From the NCBI GenBank assembly GCA_035504095.1, contig DATJSN010000091.1, positions 1-29,538 of the forward strand: a DNA stretch of 29,538 bases. Reading direction: 5' to 3'. The stretch is from DATJSN01 sp035504095 (GTDB lineage Bacteria > Planctomycetota > Phycisphaerae > WQYP01). A program made the translations under genes and the position numbers. This document shows positions 22,801 to 29,538 of this stretch, in pieces (within the stretch, counting starts at the first letter, position 1; each line of letters starts with the position of its first letter). Under the pieces are notes generated by a model that saw nothing but the letters and a program-made list of their open reading frames with translations, ran no database searches and was not told the DNA's origin.

Positions 22801-24804
22801 ATGAAGAATCCAGTTAAAGCTCTTGCCTGTTGTATACTCGCCGGCATCGCCTTAATGATTCCTCTAATGCAGGGCTGTTCTGATTCAGATCGCGGCAATA
22901 CGCCTCCGATTGCCGCGCAGGATTTACGCACCCCGCCTGTTATCTATCCGGCGCTTCAGGGCACAATCGCTTCCTATGCCGGCTTGGCTTACTACACACC
23001 GCTTATTGTGCGGGGTTGGGGCATTGTCGCTGGACTACCCAACACCGGCAGCGGACAAATGCCGCCTGAAATTCGACAGATGATGGTGGATCAAATGTAT
23101 AAGGAGGGGATCGGTTATATATCTGATAGTACAGGTCAATTTGATCCGAATGCCATTCTCAGCAGTCGGCAAATCGCCGCGGTATTTATTGAGGGCGCCA
23201 TTCCACCCCTGGCCCCCAGTGGAACGCATTTTGATCTGCAACTGACGGCTTTGCCCGGATCCGCCACCACCAGCATCGCCAATGGTTTGCTCTGGCCGGC
23301 TGATCTTCGTCTGCACATAGAACCGGGCAACGAAAGCGATGCGATTGCCCAGGGGCGCGGCCCCGTGTTTTGCTGGCCTTTAAATGCTTCGGGAACTCAA
23401 CTGCGCCCGGCGGACCAAATTGTCAGAACCGGCGAAGTGCTTGGCGGTGGGGTGGTCACTCAACCTTCACCCATCGACTTGCAGCTTTATACGCCTTCGT
23501 ATCGCATGTCGGCGATTATCGAACGGACCATCAATGAACATTTTGCAAGCGGCCCGGCTTCTATCGCCGTCGCCCAAAGCGACACGCTGGTAACGTTAAA
23601 CATTCCACCGGAGTATCAGGATAATCCGGCGCATTTTCTCGACCTTGTGTTGCATCTGTATCCGTCGGAAGTTGTGCCCGGTTTTTCTCAAAGTCAGGCT
23701 GAAATCCTTATTCAGGCATTGGGCGATCCAGCGGCGCCGCACGATCAGATTGCAACGACGCTAAGTGAACTGGGCCGGCCGATTATTCCTTTGCTCCGAG
23801 CCCAATATACTTCGAACAACCCCGCAATAAGTTTTTATTGTATAAAAGCCGGCGCCCTGTTAGGGGATGATGAGGCGATTCAAATTCTTGGCAATCTTGC
23901 CGTTAGCCAGAGTGGTTTGCGACAAGAGCAGGCCGTAAACGCCCTGGAGCTTAGCAACAATCCAATGATCGCCACGAATGCGTTTACGAAATTGATCGTG
24001 TCTTCCGATCCGGATCAGCAAATGCTCGGGTTTCAGGGGCTTTGCGCCATTAACTCACCATCCATTTATACTCAATTAGTCGCCGGCAAATTCACTATGA
24101 ACGTCGTTACCTGCAATGCCAATACGATTGTTTACGCCACCAGCACGCAAAATCAGCGAATCGCCATTATTGGCCGCATTCCCTCTCTGGTACCGGGCAC
24201 GCTTTACATCAGCCCGGATAACGTTTTGACAGTTGATTATCCGTTTCCCTCGCCGTCGGCATCTGCGAATACCGCGGCCGGCAAAATGCCGGTTCTGCTC
24301 TATTACAATGATCCATTGACCCATAACGTGGTTCAAATGAACTGCACGCCGCAATTGCCGGATATTATTACCGCTCTGGGAAGCGCTCCCAATCCCTTTT
24401 CACCGGATTATGACCCCCGGACGAAATTTATCGCGCTTTCCTATCAACGGATCGTCGAAATGATTTTTAGTCTCTGTCAGGATCGTGAACTCAATGCGCA
24501 ATTCATACTCCAGTCGGCGCCAACCAATCAGGAGCAATTGTACGCGGCTTTAAATAGTCCGCGCGTCAATGAAAGTACCATGACAAATGTATCCCAGCCT
24601 CCCCAGCCGCCGGTCAACTCGAATACCGGGCCCGCTGCACCGACCGGATTGCCCGGCGAAATCACTCCCCCGGCGGATTCGGACGACGGTAATGCGACTG
24701 ATCAGAATCAAACTCAACAGGAGGACCAGCAGGGTCAAATGGGAAGTGGCGGCCAATTTGCCAATCAGCTCCAGAACCAGGGAACTCTTCAGCCTCAGCA
24801 ATAG
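22801..24804 (+). CDS. FlgI-domain lipoprotein, not in a flagellar operon
   Basis: A 667-aa lipoprotein. The frame is open from 22654, but the lipoprotein signal begins at ATG 22801 (MKNPVKALACCILAGIALMI) with a lipobox ending at C26 (PLMQGC); AGGGGT precedes it. Residues about 60-330 resemble the flagellar P-ring protein FlgI: LIVRGWGIVAGLPNTGSGQM, then a long segment with VFIEGAIPPLAPSGTHFDLQ and later ERTINEHFASGPASIAVAQS. The central part (about 345-460) contains helical repeats on units like LGDPAAPHDQIATTLSELGR. The C-terminus is a Pro/Gln/Asn-rich low-complexity tail. No flagellar genes are near, so it more likely forms an envelope structure. It is anchored in a membrane by lipid, unlike true FlgI. 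Confidence 0.85.
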   Translation: MKNPVKALACCILAGIALMIPLMQGCSDSDRGNTPPIAAQDLRTPPVIYPALQGTIASYAGLAYYTPLIVRGWGIVAGLPNTGSGQMPPEIRQMMVDQMYKEGIGYISDSTGQFDPNAILSSRQIAAVFIEGAIPPLAPSGTHFDLQLTALPGSATTSIANGLLWPADLRLHIEPGNESDAIAQGRGPVFCWPLNASGTQLRPADQIVRTGEVLGGGVVTQPSPIDLQLYTPSYRMSAIIERTINEHFASGPASIAVAQSDTLVTLNIPPEYQDNPAHFLDLVLHLYPSEVVPGFSQSQAEILIQALGDPAAPHDQIATTLSELGRPIIPLLRAQYTSNNPAISFYCIKAGALLGDDEAIQILGNLAVSQSGLRQEQAVNALELSNNPMIATNAFTKLIVSSDPDQQMLGFQGLCAINSPSIYTQLVAGKFTMNVVTCNANTIVYATSTQNQRIAIIGRIPSLVPGTLYISPDNVLTVDYPFPSPSASANTAAGKMPVLLYYNDPLTHNVVQMNCTPQLPDIITALGSAPNPFSPDYDPRTKFIALSYQRIVEMIFSLCQDRELNAQFILQSAPTNQEQLYAALNSPRVNESTMTNVSQPPQPPVNSNTGPAAPTGLPGEITPPADSDDGNATDQNQTQQEDQQGQMGSGGQFANQLQNQGTLQPQQ

Positions 24805-24819
24805 CAGCGATTGTCCGGG

Positions 24820-26199
24820 TCACGGTCCGCCGGGTTTGGTTTTCCCGGTCAAATCAAGGGATAAGGTAAGCGGTTCTCCCTGGCGCAAAATCCCGATCTG
24901 GACGTTTTGTGGATCATCATGCACCCGGTTAAGCCATGTCTGAAGTTGGGCAATGGATATTCCATCGACTTGCACAATGATATCGCCGGGCCGAATTCCA
25001 ACGAGTTGGGCCGGCGATCGCGGCAAAACGCCCTGTACCTGAACCGCGGCCTGTGTACCGAGCTGGGGAAATTGCCGGCGAAGCGGCGAGTCCGGCGTAA
25101 TGGAAACATATCGGATTCCGAAGCGGCGCTGTTCAACTTTTCCGGTATTGACGAAATTAAACAAATCTGACCAGCTTGCCGCTCCAATCACAAGATGGCT
25201 GCTCGTTGAGACGGCGACAAGTTGTCCCTGCATATTCAAAATAAATTGCGGTGTACGAATCAGGTCGGCGGCGAATGACATTTCCGCCGGACGCGGTCGG
25301 GGGCGCGCCGTGGATGTGTTAATAAAGCGCAGATTTCCCACTGCGGGGTCCACGGCGATCATCATCGGCCCGTTACGGACCGTTGACGTCGGCTCAATAC
25401 CGGGCAGGTTTACATTCGAAGGTAATTGCAAAACCGCCAGATCCTGTGTGTCGTTTATGCCCAGCACGGTTGCGGAAACCTGTTTCCCATCCGGAGTTTG
25501 CACGTTGACCGGTGAACCGTCATTTGGAATGCCGATGGATGTCAGCACCAGAACACGCCCCTGATTGGAAACAACCAGGCCGGTGGTCTGGCTCGGTAAG
25601 CCGTTTTGCGAAGCCTGGATGAGTCGATTTACATCGCGAAGCACCGGCCAAAGATTAGGTTGATTGGCTGCATGATTTTGCAATAAATAAATCCGAATGA
25701 GCTGGAGCTGGCGCCGCGGATTGTTTTGAATATCGGAAAGCTGCTGTTGCTGGCTGGTATTTGGCGGCGGCGGCGGCGGTGGTGGCGGAGGTGGTGAGCC
25801 CGACGTGGGTTGGAAAACTTCCGGCATAATGATAATAGATCCGCTGTTGGACGAAGCCGTCGTAGGCGGTAATCGATGCTCGAGTACCCACTGTTTTTCC
25901 CATGCTACAAAACCAGACTGCAGGTTCTGGGGCAACAGGTGCACCGGATTGGCGTCCAGATCAACGCGCACCACGGATCGTGCAATGAATTGTTGATAAT
26001 CATTCACGCCATGTTCGATGGCTGCAACCGTATTTTGATCAGGAAGTGAAACTTCAGATTGTTGAGCGTACGTTGAAAGTGGTAGAAACGAAATTGTCCA
26101 GAGCGCAATAAAAACACTCGATGCGCGCCGCCAAAAGTCTGCCTGCCGGCGGTGAGGCACCGAGCCATAATTAGCGCATTTAATATTCGTTTGTTTCAT
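24820..26199 (-). CDS. HtrA-like PDZ protein with degenerate protease domain
   Basis: A 459-aa exported protein. A signal-like segment (ASSVFIALWTISFLPLSTYA) ends near residue 45. A helical region and an 11-residue proline run (P136-P146) follow. The trypsin-like part, about residues 200-350, keeps the HtrA outline (TTGLVVSNQGRVLVLTSIGI, DTQDLAVLQLP, MMIAVDPAVGNL). The catalytic His of the LTNNHVV motif is replaced (LTSIGIP). The Asp (D253) remains. The GNSGGPL serine motif is absent (TPQFILNMQGQLVAV). A C-terminal PDZ domain has VLPRSPAQLVGIRPGDIIVQ and VDGISI. So it is probably a non-catalytic PDZ protein. It lies downstream of an anti-sigma factor and sigma factor on the same strand, the place of DegS/MucD-type proteases. 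Confidence 0.85.
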   Translation of the reverse strand: MKQTNIKCANYGSVPHRRQADFWRRASSVFIALWTISFLPLSTYAQQSEVSLPDQNTVAAIEHGVNDYQQFIARSVVRVDLDANPVHLLPQNLQSGFVAWEKQWVLEHRLPPTTASSNSGSIIIMPEVFQPTSGSPPPPPPPPPPPNTSQQQQLSDIQNNPRRQLQLIRIYLLQNHAANQPNLWPVLRDVNRLIQASQNGLPSQTTGLVVSNQGRVLVLTSIGIPNDGSPVNVQTPDGKQVSATVLGINDTQDLAVLQLPSNVNLPGIEPTSTVRNGPMMIAVDPAVGNLRFINTSTARPRPRPAEMSFAADLIRTPQFILNMQGQLVAVSTSSHLVIGAASWSDLFNFVNTGKVEQRRFGIRYVSITPDSPLRRQFPQLGTQAAVQVQGVLPRSPAQLVGIRPGDIIVQVDGISIAQLQTWLNRVHDDPQNVQIGILRQGEPLTLSLDLTGKTKPGGP

Positions 26200-26241
26200 C
26201 CGTATCTTGTGGTCATTAAACCTCTAAATGTTGTTAACACA

Positions 26242-26778
26242 TTAAAACTCTCCGGCTGTGGAAAGTTGACTCTGATTGTCGCCATTGGTCTGGTCGGTAA
26301 CCATTTGGGTAGTCTGATAAGTATTCGCGTATTGTTTGGCTTCATCCAAAGTGGAAAATTGCCTGACGGTTTGTCCGGCATCAGTATTGATAATCACCTG
26401 ATAACCGTTAACGGGATTTTTTTGCGAATTGTATCCCAACCAATAACTACCTGCGGCAAGGAACAGACAGGCGGCTACCGCCGTGATGCGGCGTGTCCAG
26501 CGCAGCACGAGATAACGCCGATCCAGCTTAGCCAGCGGCGCGAATTCATCTTTGTAACAACGCTCCATAGTGGTACGGGTTAGGACGGATGCCTCAATAT
26601 CGGTGGGGCGATAAAGTTCCACCGCGGCCTGGCGCAATTGACGTTGCCTTCGAGCTGCGGCCAAAGCATTCGCCAGAACCGCATCCTGCGTCAGTCGCTG
26701 CTCCAGCGCCTCACGCTGTACTTTGGACAATTGGCCGTCCAGGAATTCTTCAATCAGCATGTAATCGGATTCAATCAT
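26242..26778 (-). CDS. Single-TM anti-sigma factor-like protein
   Basis: A 178-aa protein. The cytoplasmic N-terminal part reads MIEEFLDGQLSKVQREALEQ-like (residues 8-27 region) with further helices, the layout of an anti-sigma domain but without the zinc-binding His-Cys-Cys set. A transmembrane helix (RITAVAACLFLAAGSYWLGY) follows near residue 105, and a 55-residue Gln/Thr-rich periplasmic tail ends the protein. ATG 26778 has GGGGTG upstream; a TTG four codons earlier is less likely. It sits between the sigma factor gene (44 bases upstream) and the PDZ protein gene (42 bases downstream). It is inferred to hold the sigma factor at the inner membrane and to sense envelope signals. Confidence 0.78.
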   Translation of the reverse strand: MIESDYMLIEEFLDGQLSKVQREALEQRLTQDAVLANALAAARRQRQLRQAAVELYRPTDIEASVLTRTTMERCYKDEFAPLAKLDRRYLVLRWTRRITAVAACLFLAAGSYWLGYNSQKNPVNGYQVIINTDAGQTVRQFSTLDEAKQYANTYQTTQMVTDQTNGDNQSQLSTAGEF

Positions 26779-26822
26779 AAAGCACCCCAAAATATTTTAC
26801 CGAAAAGGTTTAAATTCCCACG

Positions 26823-27359
26823 TTACCTTTCCCTTAAATGCTCGCGAAGCGACCCGGCCAAACGGACCCGTGCCCGGTGCAACCAGGTTTTGACTTGAGA
26901 TTCTGTAACATCAAGCATTTCCGCAATTTCACGATACCCCATTTCCTGTTGCTCTCTCAAAATCAATGCTTCGCGCCATGCAGGAGGCAAAGCCTCGATA
27001 TGTCGGCGAACGGTTTGCATGGTTTCCGCGGTTATAGGAACTGCCGCTGGATCATTCTCGGCTCCTAAACCGTCCGAGAGCACGGGATCTGCTTCCAAAG
27101 ATGCGCCGACTTTTCGTCGGCGACAACTGATGACGCTTCTCGCGACGGCTTTCGCCATCAGTGACCAGCCGCCATTCGACCAGTCATATGTATCTCGATG
27201 CCGGAACAGCTTGAGCAGAGTATCCTGAACAATGTCTTCAGCTTGTTTGGCGTCGCGCATCGGCGCACCAAGCATGGACCTGGCCAAGGCAATCAGCCTG
27301 CTCATATTGGCGTTTACAGCGGCCTCAAAGGCTTTGTTTGCCGTTGGTGGTGCAGCCAT
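26823..27359 (-). CDS. ECF-type RNA polymerase sigma factor
   Basis: A 178-aa sigma-70 family factor. Region 2 is seen in LIALARSMLGAPMRDAKQAE followed by DIVQDTLLKLFRHRDTYDW, the core-binding and -10 recognition part. Region 4 is LPPAWREALILREQQEMGYR, EIAEMLDVTESQVKTWLHRA and RVRLAGSL, the -35 recognition helix-turn-helix. The linker between them (LEADPVLSDGLGAENDPAAV) is acidic. It is the first gene of a minus-strand set with an anti-sigma protein and a PDZ protein, an envelope-stress-type arrangement. The sigma group cannot be specified from the sequence alone. It differs from the factor at 1392 both in sequence and in the kind of anti-sigma partner. Confidence 0.9.
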   Translation of the reverse strand: MAAPPTANKAFEAAVNANMSRLIALARSMLGAPMRDAKQAEDIVQDTLLKLFRHRDTYDWSNGGWSLMAKAVARSVISCRRRKVGASLEADPVLSDGLGAENDPAAVPITAETMQTVRRHIEALPPAWREALILREQQEMGYREIAEMLDVTESQVKTWLHRARVRLAGSLREHLRER

Positions 27360-27564
27360 TTCGCGTTCCGGCTACCTAATAAATAACACGCATATTGCGT
27401 TCCGATGTTGCATTTCCAGCCCTACCGACTGCCCATCGGGATCAGTGGTTTTCCCGGCATTTTTAAATTCCCGGCTGATTATAGCCTCTTGTTGTTGTAA
27501 ATATCGGTTTCTTAAAATATTGGTTAAACTTCTATGAAAAATGGATTAAAAGACCAAGTCCACC

Positions 27565-27732
27565 ATGGTCAAACTCGATATATCGCATATGCGTATAGTT
27601 GCTGGTCTGTGCTTTTGTGCGGTGTTTGCGGGTCTTTGGACCTATATTTTGATCGTTTATCTGCTTAAAGCCGAAGATAGACACCATGATAGTGCACAAT
27701 TTTGTTCGTTCAGTAATCTTGCGTTATACTAA
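27565..27732 (+). CDS. Possible small membrane protein, 55 aa
   Basis: ATG 27565 to TAA 27730-27732 encodes 55 residues. A single hydrophobic helix (MRIVAGLCFCAVFAGLWTYI, residues 9-28, extended by LIVYLL) is followed by a polar tail with HH and two Cys-containing segments. Amino acid use is like a real one-TM protein, but no ribosome binding site is visible upstream (ACCAAGTCCACC), so it may be chance. It lies between divergent genes and could be an independent small gene. No family is recognised. Confidence 0.3.
   Translation: MVKLDISHMRIVAGLCFCAVFAGLWTYILIVYLLKAEDRHHDSAQFCSFSNLALY
27702..27730 (+). promoter_or_regulatory. Possible promoter for the MraY-family gene
   Basis: TTGTTC (27702-27707), 17-base spacer, TATACT (27725-27730). 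The -10 is a close consensus match and the -35 is moderate. It would give a leader of about 135 bases before ATG 27871. It overlaps the end of the possible small ORF, which weakens one of the two. Confidence 0.35.
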
Positions 27733-27870
27733 AATAGCAGGAGGGATAGGCCCTATTCTGAAAGCTAACAGAATCTTGCTGACCTTTTGTAGAATGCCCA
27801 ATTCGGGCTATTGGGGTGCGTGACACACCACCCAAACAAGAAGAAGTAATGACCGGGATGTGATTTTTAC

Positions 27871-29235
27871 ATGTTACTTATTGCGCAAATGGCCAACATT
27901 TCCCCCCTCACGGTTATCCAGCCCTACATGCCGGTGTTTTATGTTGCCTTTGTAGTTACGTTTTTGCTCACCCCGATGATGCGTTACTTTGCGCACAAAT
28001 ATGGCGTAGTCGATGAACCTGACGGGGGACGAAAGATACATAGCCAGCCCATCGCCTACCTCGGCGGCGTGGCAACATTCCTTGGTTGGGTGGCGGGTGT
28101 TGTCGCTTCTGTAATAGTGGTTCCTTCCGGCGCTGAGCAGTCATTGACGGCCACGGTCTTGGTTCCACCGGGAATTATTCTCGGCGCCGGAGCCGTGATG
28201 ATCTGCGGACTTCTCGATGATTGTTTTAATCTTCCTCCAAAATTCAAACTTTTTGGACAATTTATCGGTGCGGCCTGTTTGTTCTTTATGAACGTGGATC
28301 AAAACGGTTTTCTGGGCGCCCGCCACGATATGGCCGATATGATTGTGGCCCCTTTCGAACATCATGGTTTGATCCCGTTCATTCAAGCCTCGCATTTTTA
28401 TCCCATGTTCGCTTCCATATTTTGCGCTGCCTTGGTGGTCTTCATCATCATGAGCACATGCAATGCCCTGAACCTGCTGGATGGAATGGATGGTTTGTGC
28501 GGCGGCGTAACGGGGATCATGGCTCTGGGTTATCTGATTTTGTCGGTCTACCTCGCAACGGGCAATCTCGCCTATTCCGGCTCAACCAGTGTTTCGTCTC
28601 TGGATCCCGCGCGTATCACCATGAGTCTGGCTTTATTGGGCGCTGTACTTGGATTTTTACCTTTTAACTTTAATCCCGCCAATATTTTCCTGGGCGATAC
28701 GGGAAGCATGTTTCTTGGATTTGTCTGTGGCGCCATGATGGTCATGTTCGGCAACGACGGCATCTTCCGCTGGTTTCTTGCATCGATCGTCATTTTCGGC
28801 CTGCCCATGCTCGACACCTTCCTGGCAATTGTCCGGCGCAAAATCAGCGGGCGGCCGGTGTTTTCTCCGGATTCCGGCCACTTCCATCACTTTTTGCTCA
28901 AACGCGGCATGAGTGTAAAAAAGTCGGCCCTTGTCAGTTATGCCTTGGCTGTCATGTTCGTGAGTTTTGCCTTGGTTATCGTGATCATTCCTACCACCCT
29001 GGCCCTGGGCATCTATTTGGTGCTGTTTGGCTGGCTCATCGTCGCCGCGTTCAAGATGGGCATGGTGCAGTTCGGGCTTCCTTTGAAACTCTCAACAGCA
29101 GAACCATCCGGGTCTCAGGCTTCCGTCTCCGCCGCCGTGCTCGCACCCGAGGAAAAGCGCTCCGCCCCTGTGATCACGAAGATAGAACCAGGTACGTATA
29201 TCAAAGGTTCCGAACCCGGTCTGATGGGCAAGTAA
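27871..29235 (+). CDS. MraY/WecA-family undecaprenyl-phosphate glycosyl-1-phosphate transferase
   Basis: A 454-aa polytopic membrane enzyme of glycosyltransferase family 4. It transfers a sugar-1-phosphate from a UDP-sugar to undecaprenyl phosphate, starting polymer synthesis (O-antigen, teichoic acid-like or exopolysaccharide). Motifs: VVDEPDGGRKIHSQPIAYLG, the magnesium-binding pair in GLLDDCFNLPPKFK (D116, D117), NALNLLDGMDGL (residues 198-209), NIFLGDTGSMFLGF (D276) and the cytoplasmic SPDSGHFHHFLLKRG, the His-rich loop typical of WecA/TagO-type rather than MraY enzymes. About ten or eleven TM helices are visible. A soluble C-terminal tail of about 50 residues (from STAEPSGSQASV) is not usual for the family. 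The donor sugar is unknown. Confidence 0.9.
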   Translation: MLLIAQMANISPLTVIQPYMPVFYVAFVVTFLLTPMMRYFAHKYGVVDEPDGGRKIHSQPIAYLGGVATFLGWVAGVVASVIVVPSGAEQSLTATVLVPPGIILGAGAVMICGLLDDCFNLPPKFKLFGQFIGAACLFFMNVDQNGFLGARHDMADMIVAPFEHHGLIPFIQASHFYPMFASIFCAALVVFIIMSTCNALNLLDGMDGLCGGVTGIMALGYLILSVYLATGNLAYSGSTSVSSLDPARITMSLALLGAVLGFLPFNFNPANIFLGDTGSMFLGFVCGAMMVMFGNDGIFRWFLASIVIFGLPMLDTFLAIVRRKISGRPVFSPDSGHFHHFLLKRGMSVKKSALVSYALAVMFVSFALVIVIIPTTLALGIYLVLFGWLIVAAFKMGMVQFGLPLKLSTAEPSGSQASVSAAVLAPEEKRSAPVITKIEPGTYIKGSEPGLMGK

Positions 29236-29252
29236 TCTTTCCAGGCAGGCTC

Positions 29253-29538
29253 TCATCTGGCACGTTTCACCGCGCGCTGCATTTGCCGTTGTGCGTCGCG
29301 CTCTTTAATCGCCTGGCGTTTGTCATATTTTGCCTTACCGCGAGCTAATCCCAGCGAAAGTTTGGCGTATCCGCGTTTAAAATATATTTCCAGCGGTATA
29401 AGAGTCGACCCCGTTTGTTTTGACAAGTGTTGTTGCAATCGGCGGATTTCGCGCTTATGCAATAACAGCACACGCGAACGAGTCGGGTCGTGATTAAACT
29501 GATTGGCCTGTTCATACGGATCGATATGGCAACCCATT
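29253..29538 (-). CDS. smpB: SsrA-binding protein SmpB (N-terminal part beyond window)
   Basis: The C-terminal 95 residues of SmpB, the tmRNA partner in trans-translation. Visible parts: HIDPYEQANQFNHDPTRSRV, LLLHKREIRRLQQHLSKQTG, STLIPLEIYFKRGYAKLSLG and LARGKAKYDKRQAIKERDAQ, which match the conserved core and the basic C-terminal tail. Full SmpB has 150-160 residues, so about 60 residues lie outside the right edge; the ATG at 29537 is internal (Met before GCHIDPY) and not the real start. It converges with the MraY-family gene, with only 17 bases between the stops. No tmRNA gene is visible here. Confidence 0.93.
   Translation of the reverse strand, partial: MGCHIDPYEQANQFNHDPTRSRVLLLHKREIRRLQQHLSKQTGSTLIPLEIYFKRGYAKLSLGLARGKAKYDKRQAIKERDAQRQMQRAVKRAR

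Larger units (their letters stand above)
27360..27870. other. Divergent spacer between sigma factor and MraY-family gene
   Basis: A 511-base AT-rich stretch. It must hold promoters for both neighbours. It includes a possible 55-aa small membrane ORF (27565-27732), a -10-like TATACT (27725-27730), a small stem GCCC-aattc-GGGC (27797-27809) and GGTG/CACC repeats near 27814. Nothing else is recognised. Confidence 0.55.

Noticed and set aside
22801..24804. True flagellar FlgI gene
   Set aside because: Lipobox, length and lack of flagellar neighbours speak against a basal-body role.
24820..24850. Intrinsic terminator between the convergent FlgI-domain and PDZ genes
   Set aside because: Only a weak GC-rich partial stem is seen, inside the end of the PDZ gene, without a proper T-run.

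Overview
The window reads as a chromosomal segment of a Gram-negative bacterium, most likely from the Planctomycetes/PVC group and perhaps near Phycisphaerae. This is inferred from gene content: FloA, LpxI (so an outer membrane with lipid A), two ECF sigma factor cassettes, a FlgI-like lipoprotein outside any flagellar operon, secreted propeller and HAF-repeat proteins, and intergenic spaces full of hairpin repeats. No rRNA, tRNA, IS element or CRISPR array was found.

Layout. 1-1383: 3' part of an APC-family amino acid permease. 1392-2274: ECF sigma factor plus a zinc-finger anti-sigma-like protein. 2353-4529: FloA (flotillin-like) followed by a Pro/Ala-rich protein and a two-TM membrane protein. 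4741-5673: secreted HAF-repeat protein. 5674-6703: non-coding, rich in repeats. 6704-17819: ten same-strand genes, tightly spaced or overlapping, AT-rich in their middle. 17820-18911: non-coding, rich in repeats. 18912-20168 (minus): cinA. 20455-24804: hisD, lpxI and a FlgI-domain lipoprotein. 24820-27359 (minus): ECF sigma factor, membrane anti-sigma factor and a PDZ protein resembling HtrA without its catalytic residues. 27871-29235: MraY/WecA-family transferase. 29253-29538 (minus): 3' part of smpB.

The most interesting region is 6704-17819. Its core is a mauE-mauD-mauA-like trio in the same order as in methylamine dehydrogenase clusters. The 201-aa MauA-like protein has a twin-arginine signal, 18 cysteines after it, the two tryptophans that would form tryptophan tryptophylquinone (Trp122, Trp177) and the active-site Asp of the YxDCCG motif. 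A second MauD-like thioredoxin-fold protein precedes mauE. Around the trio are a 367-aa secreted protein in the position of a heavy chain, a single-CxxCH cytochrome-like protein, a membrane-anchored beta-propeller protein, a secreted beta-sandwich protein and two secreted helical-repeat proteins, one of which is an internal duplication. No recognisable mauG, mauF or amicyanin is present. The inference is a divergent TTQ-type periplasmic dehydrogenase with non-standard partners; the substrate is unknown.

The reverse-strand cassette 24820-27359 resembles the sigmaE/RseA/DegS or AlgU/MucA/MucD layout, but its 'protease' appears catalytically dead. The non-coding stretches hold at least four families of dispersed repeats, including two related blocks at 18158-18300 and 18551-18720 whose inverted arms differ in a compensating way.
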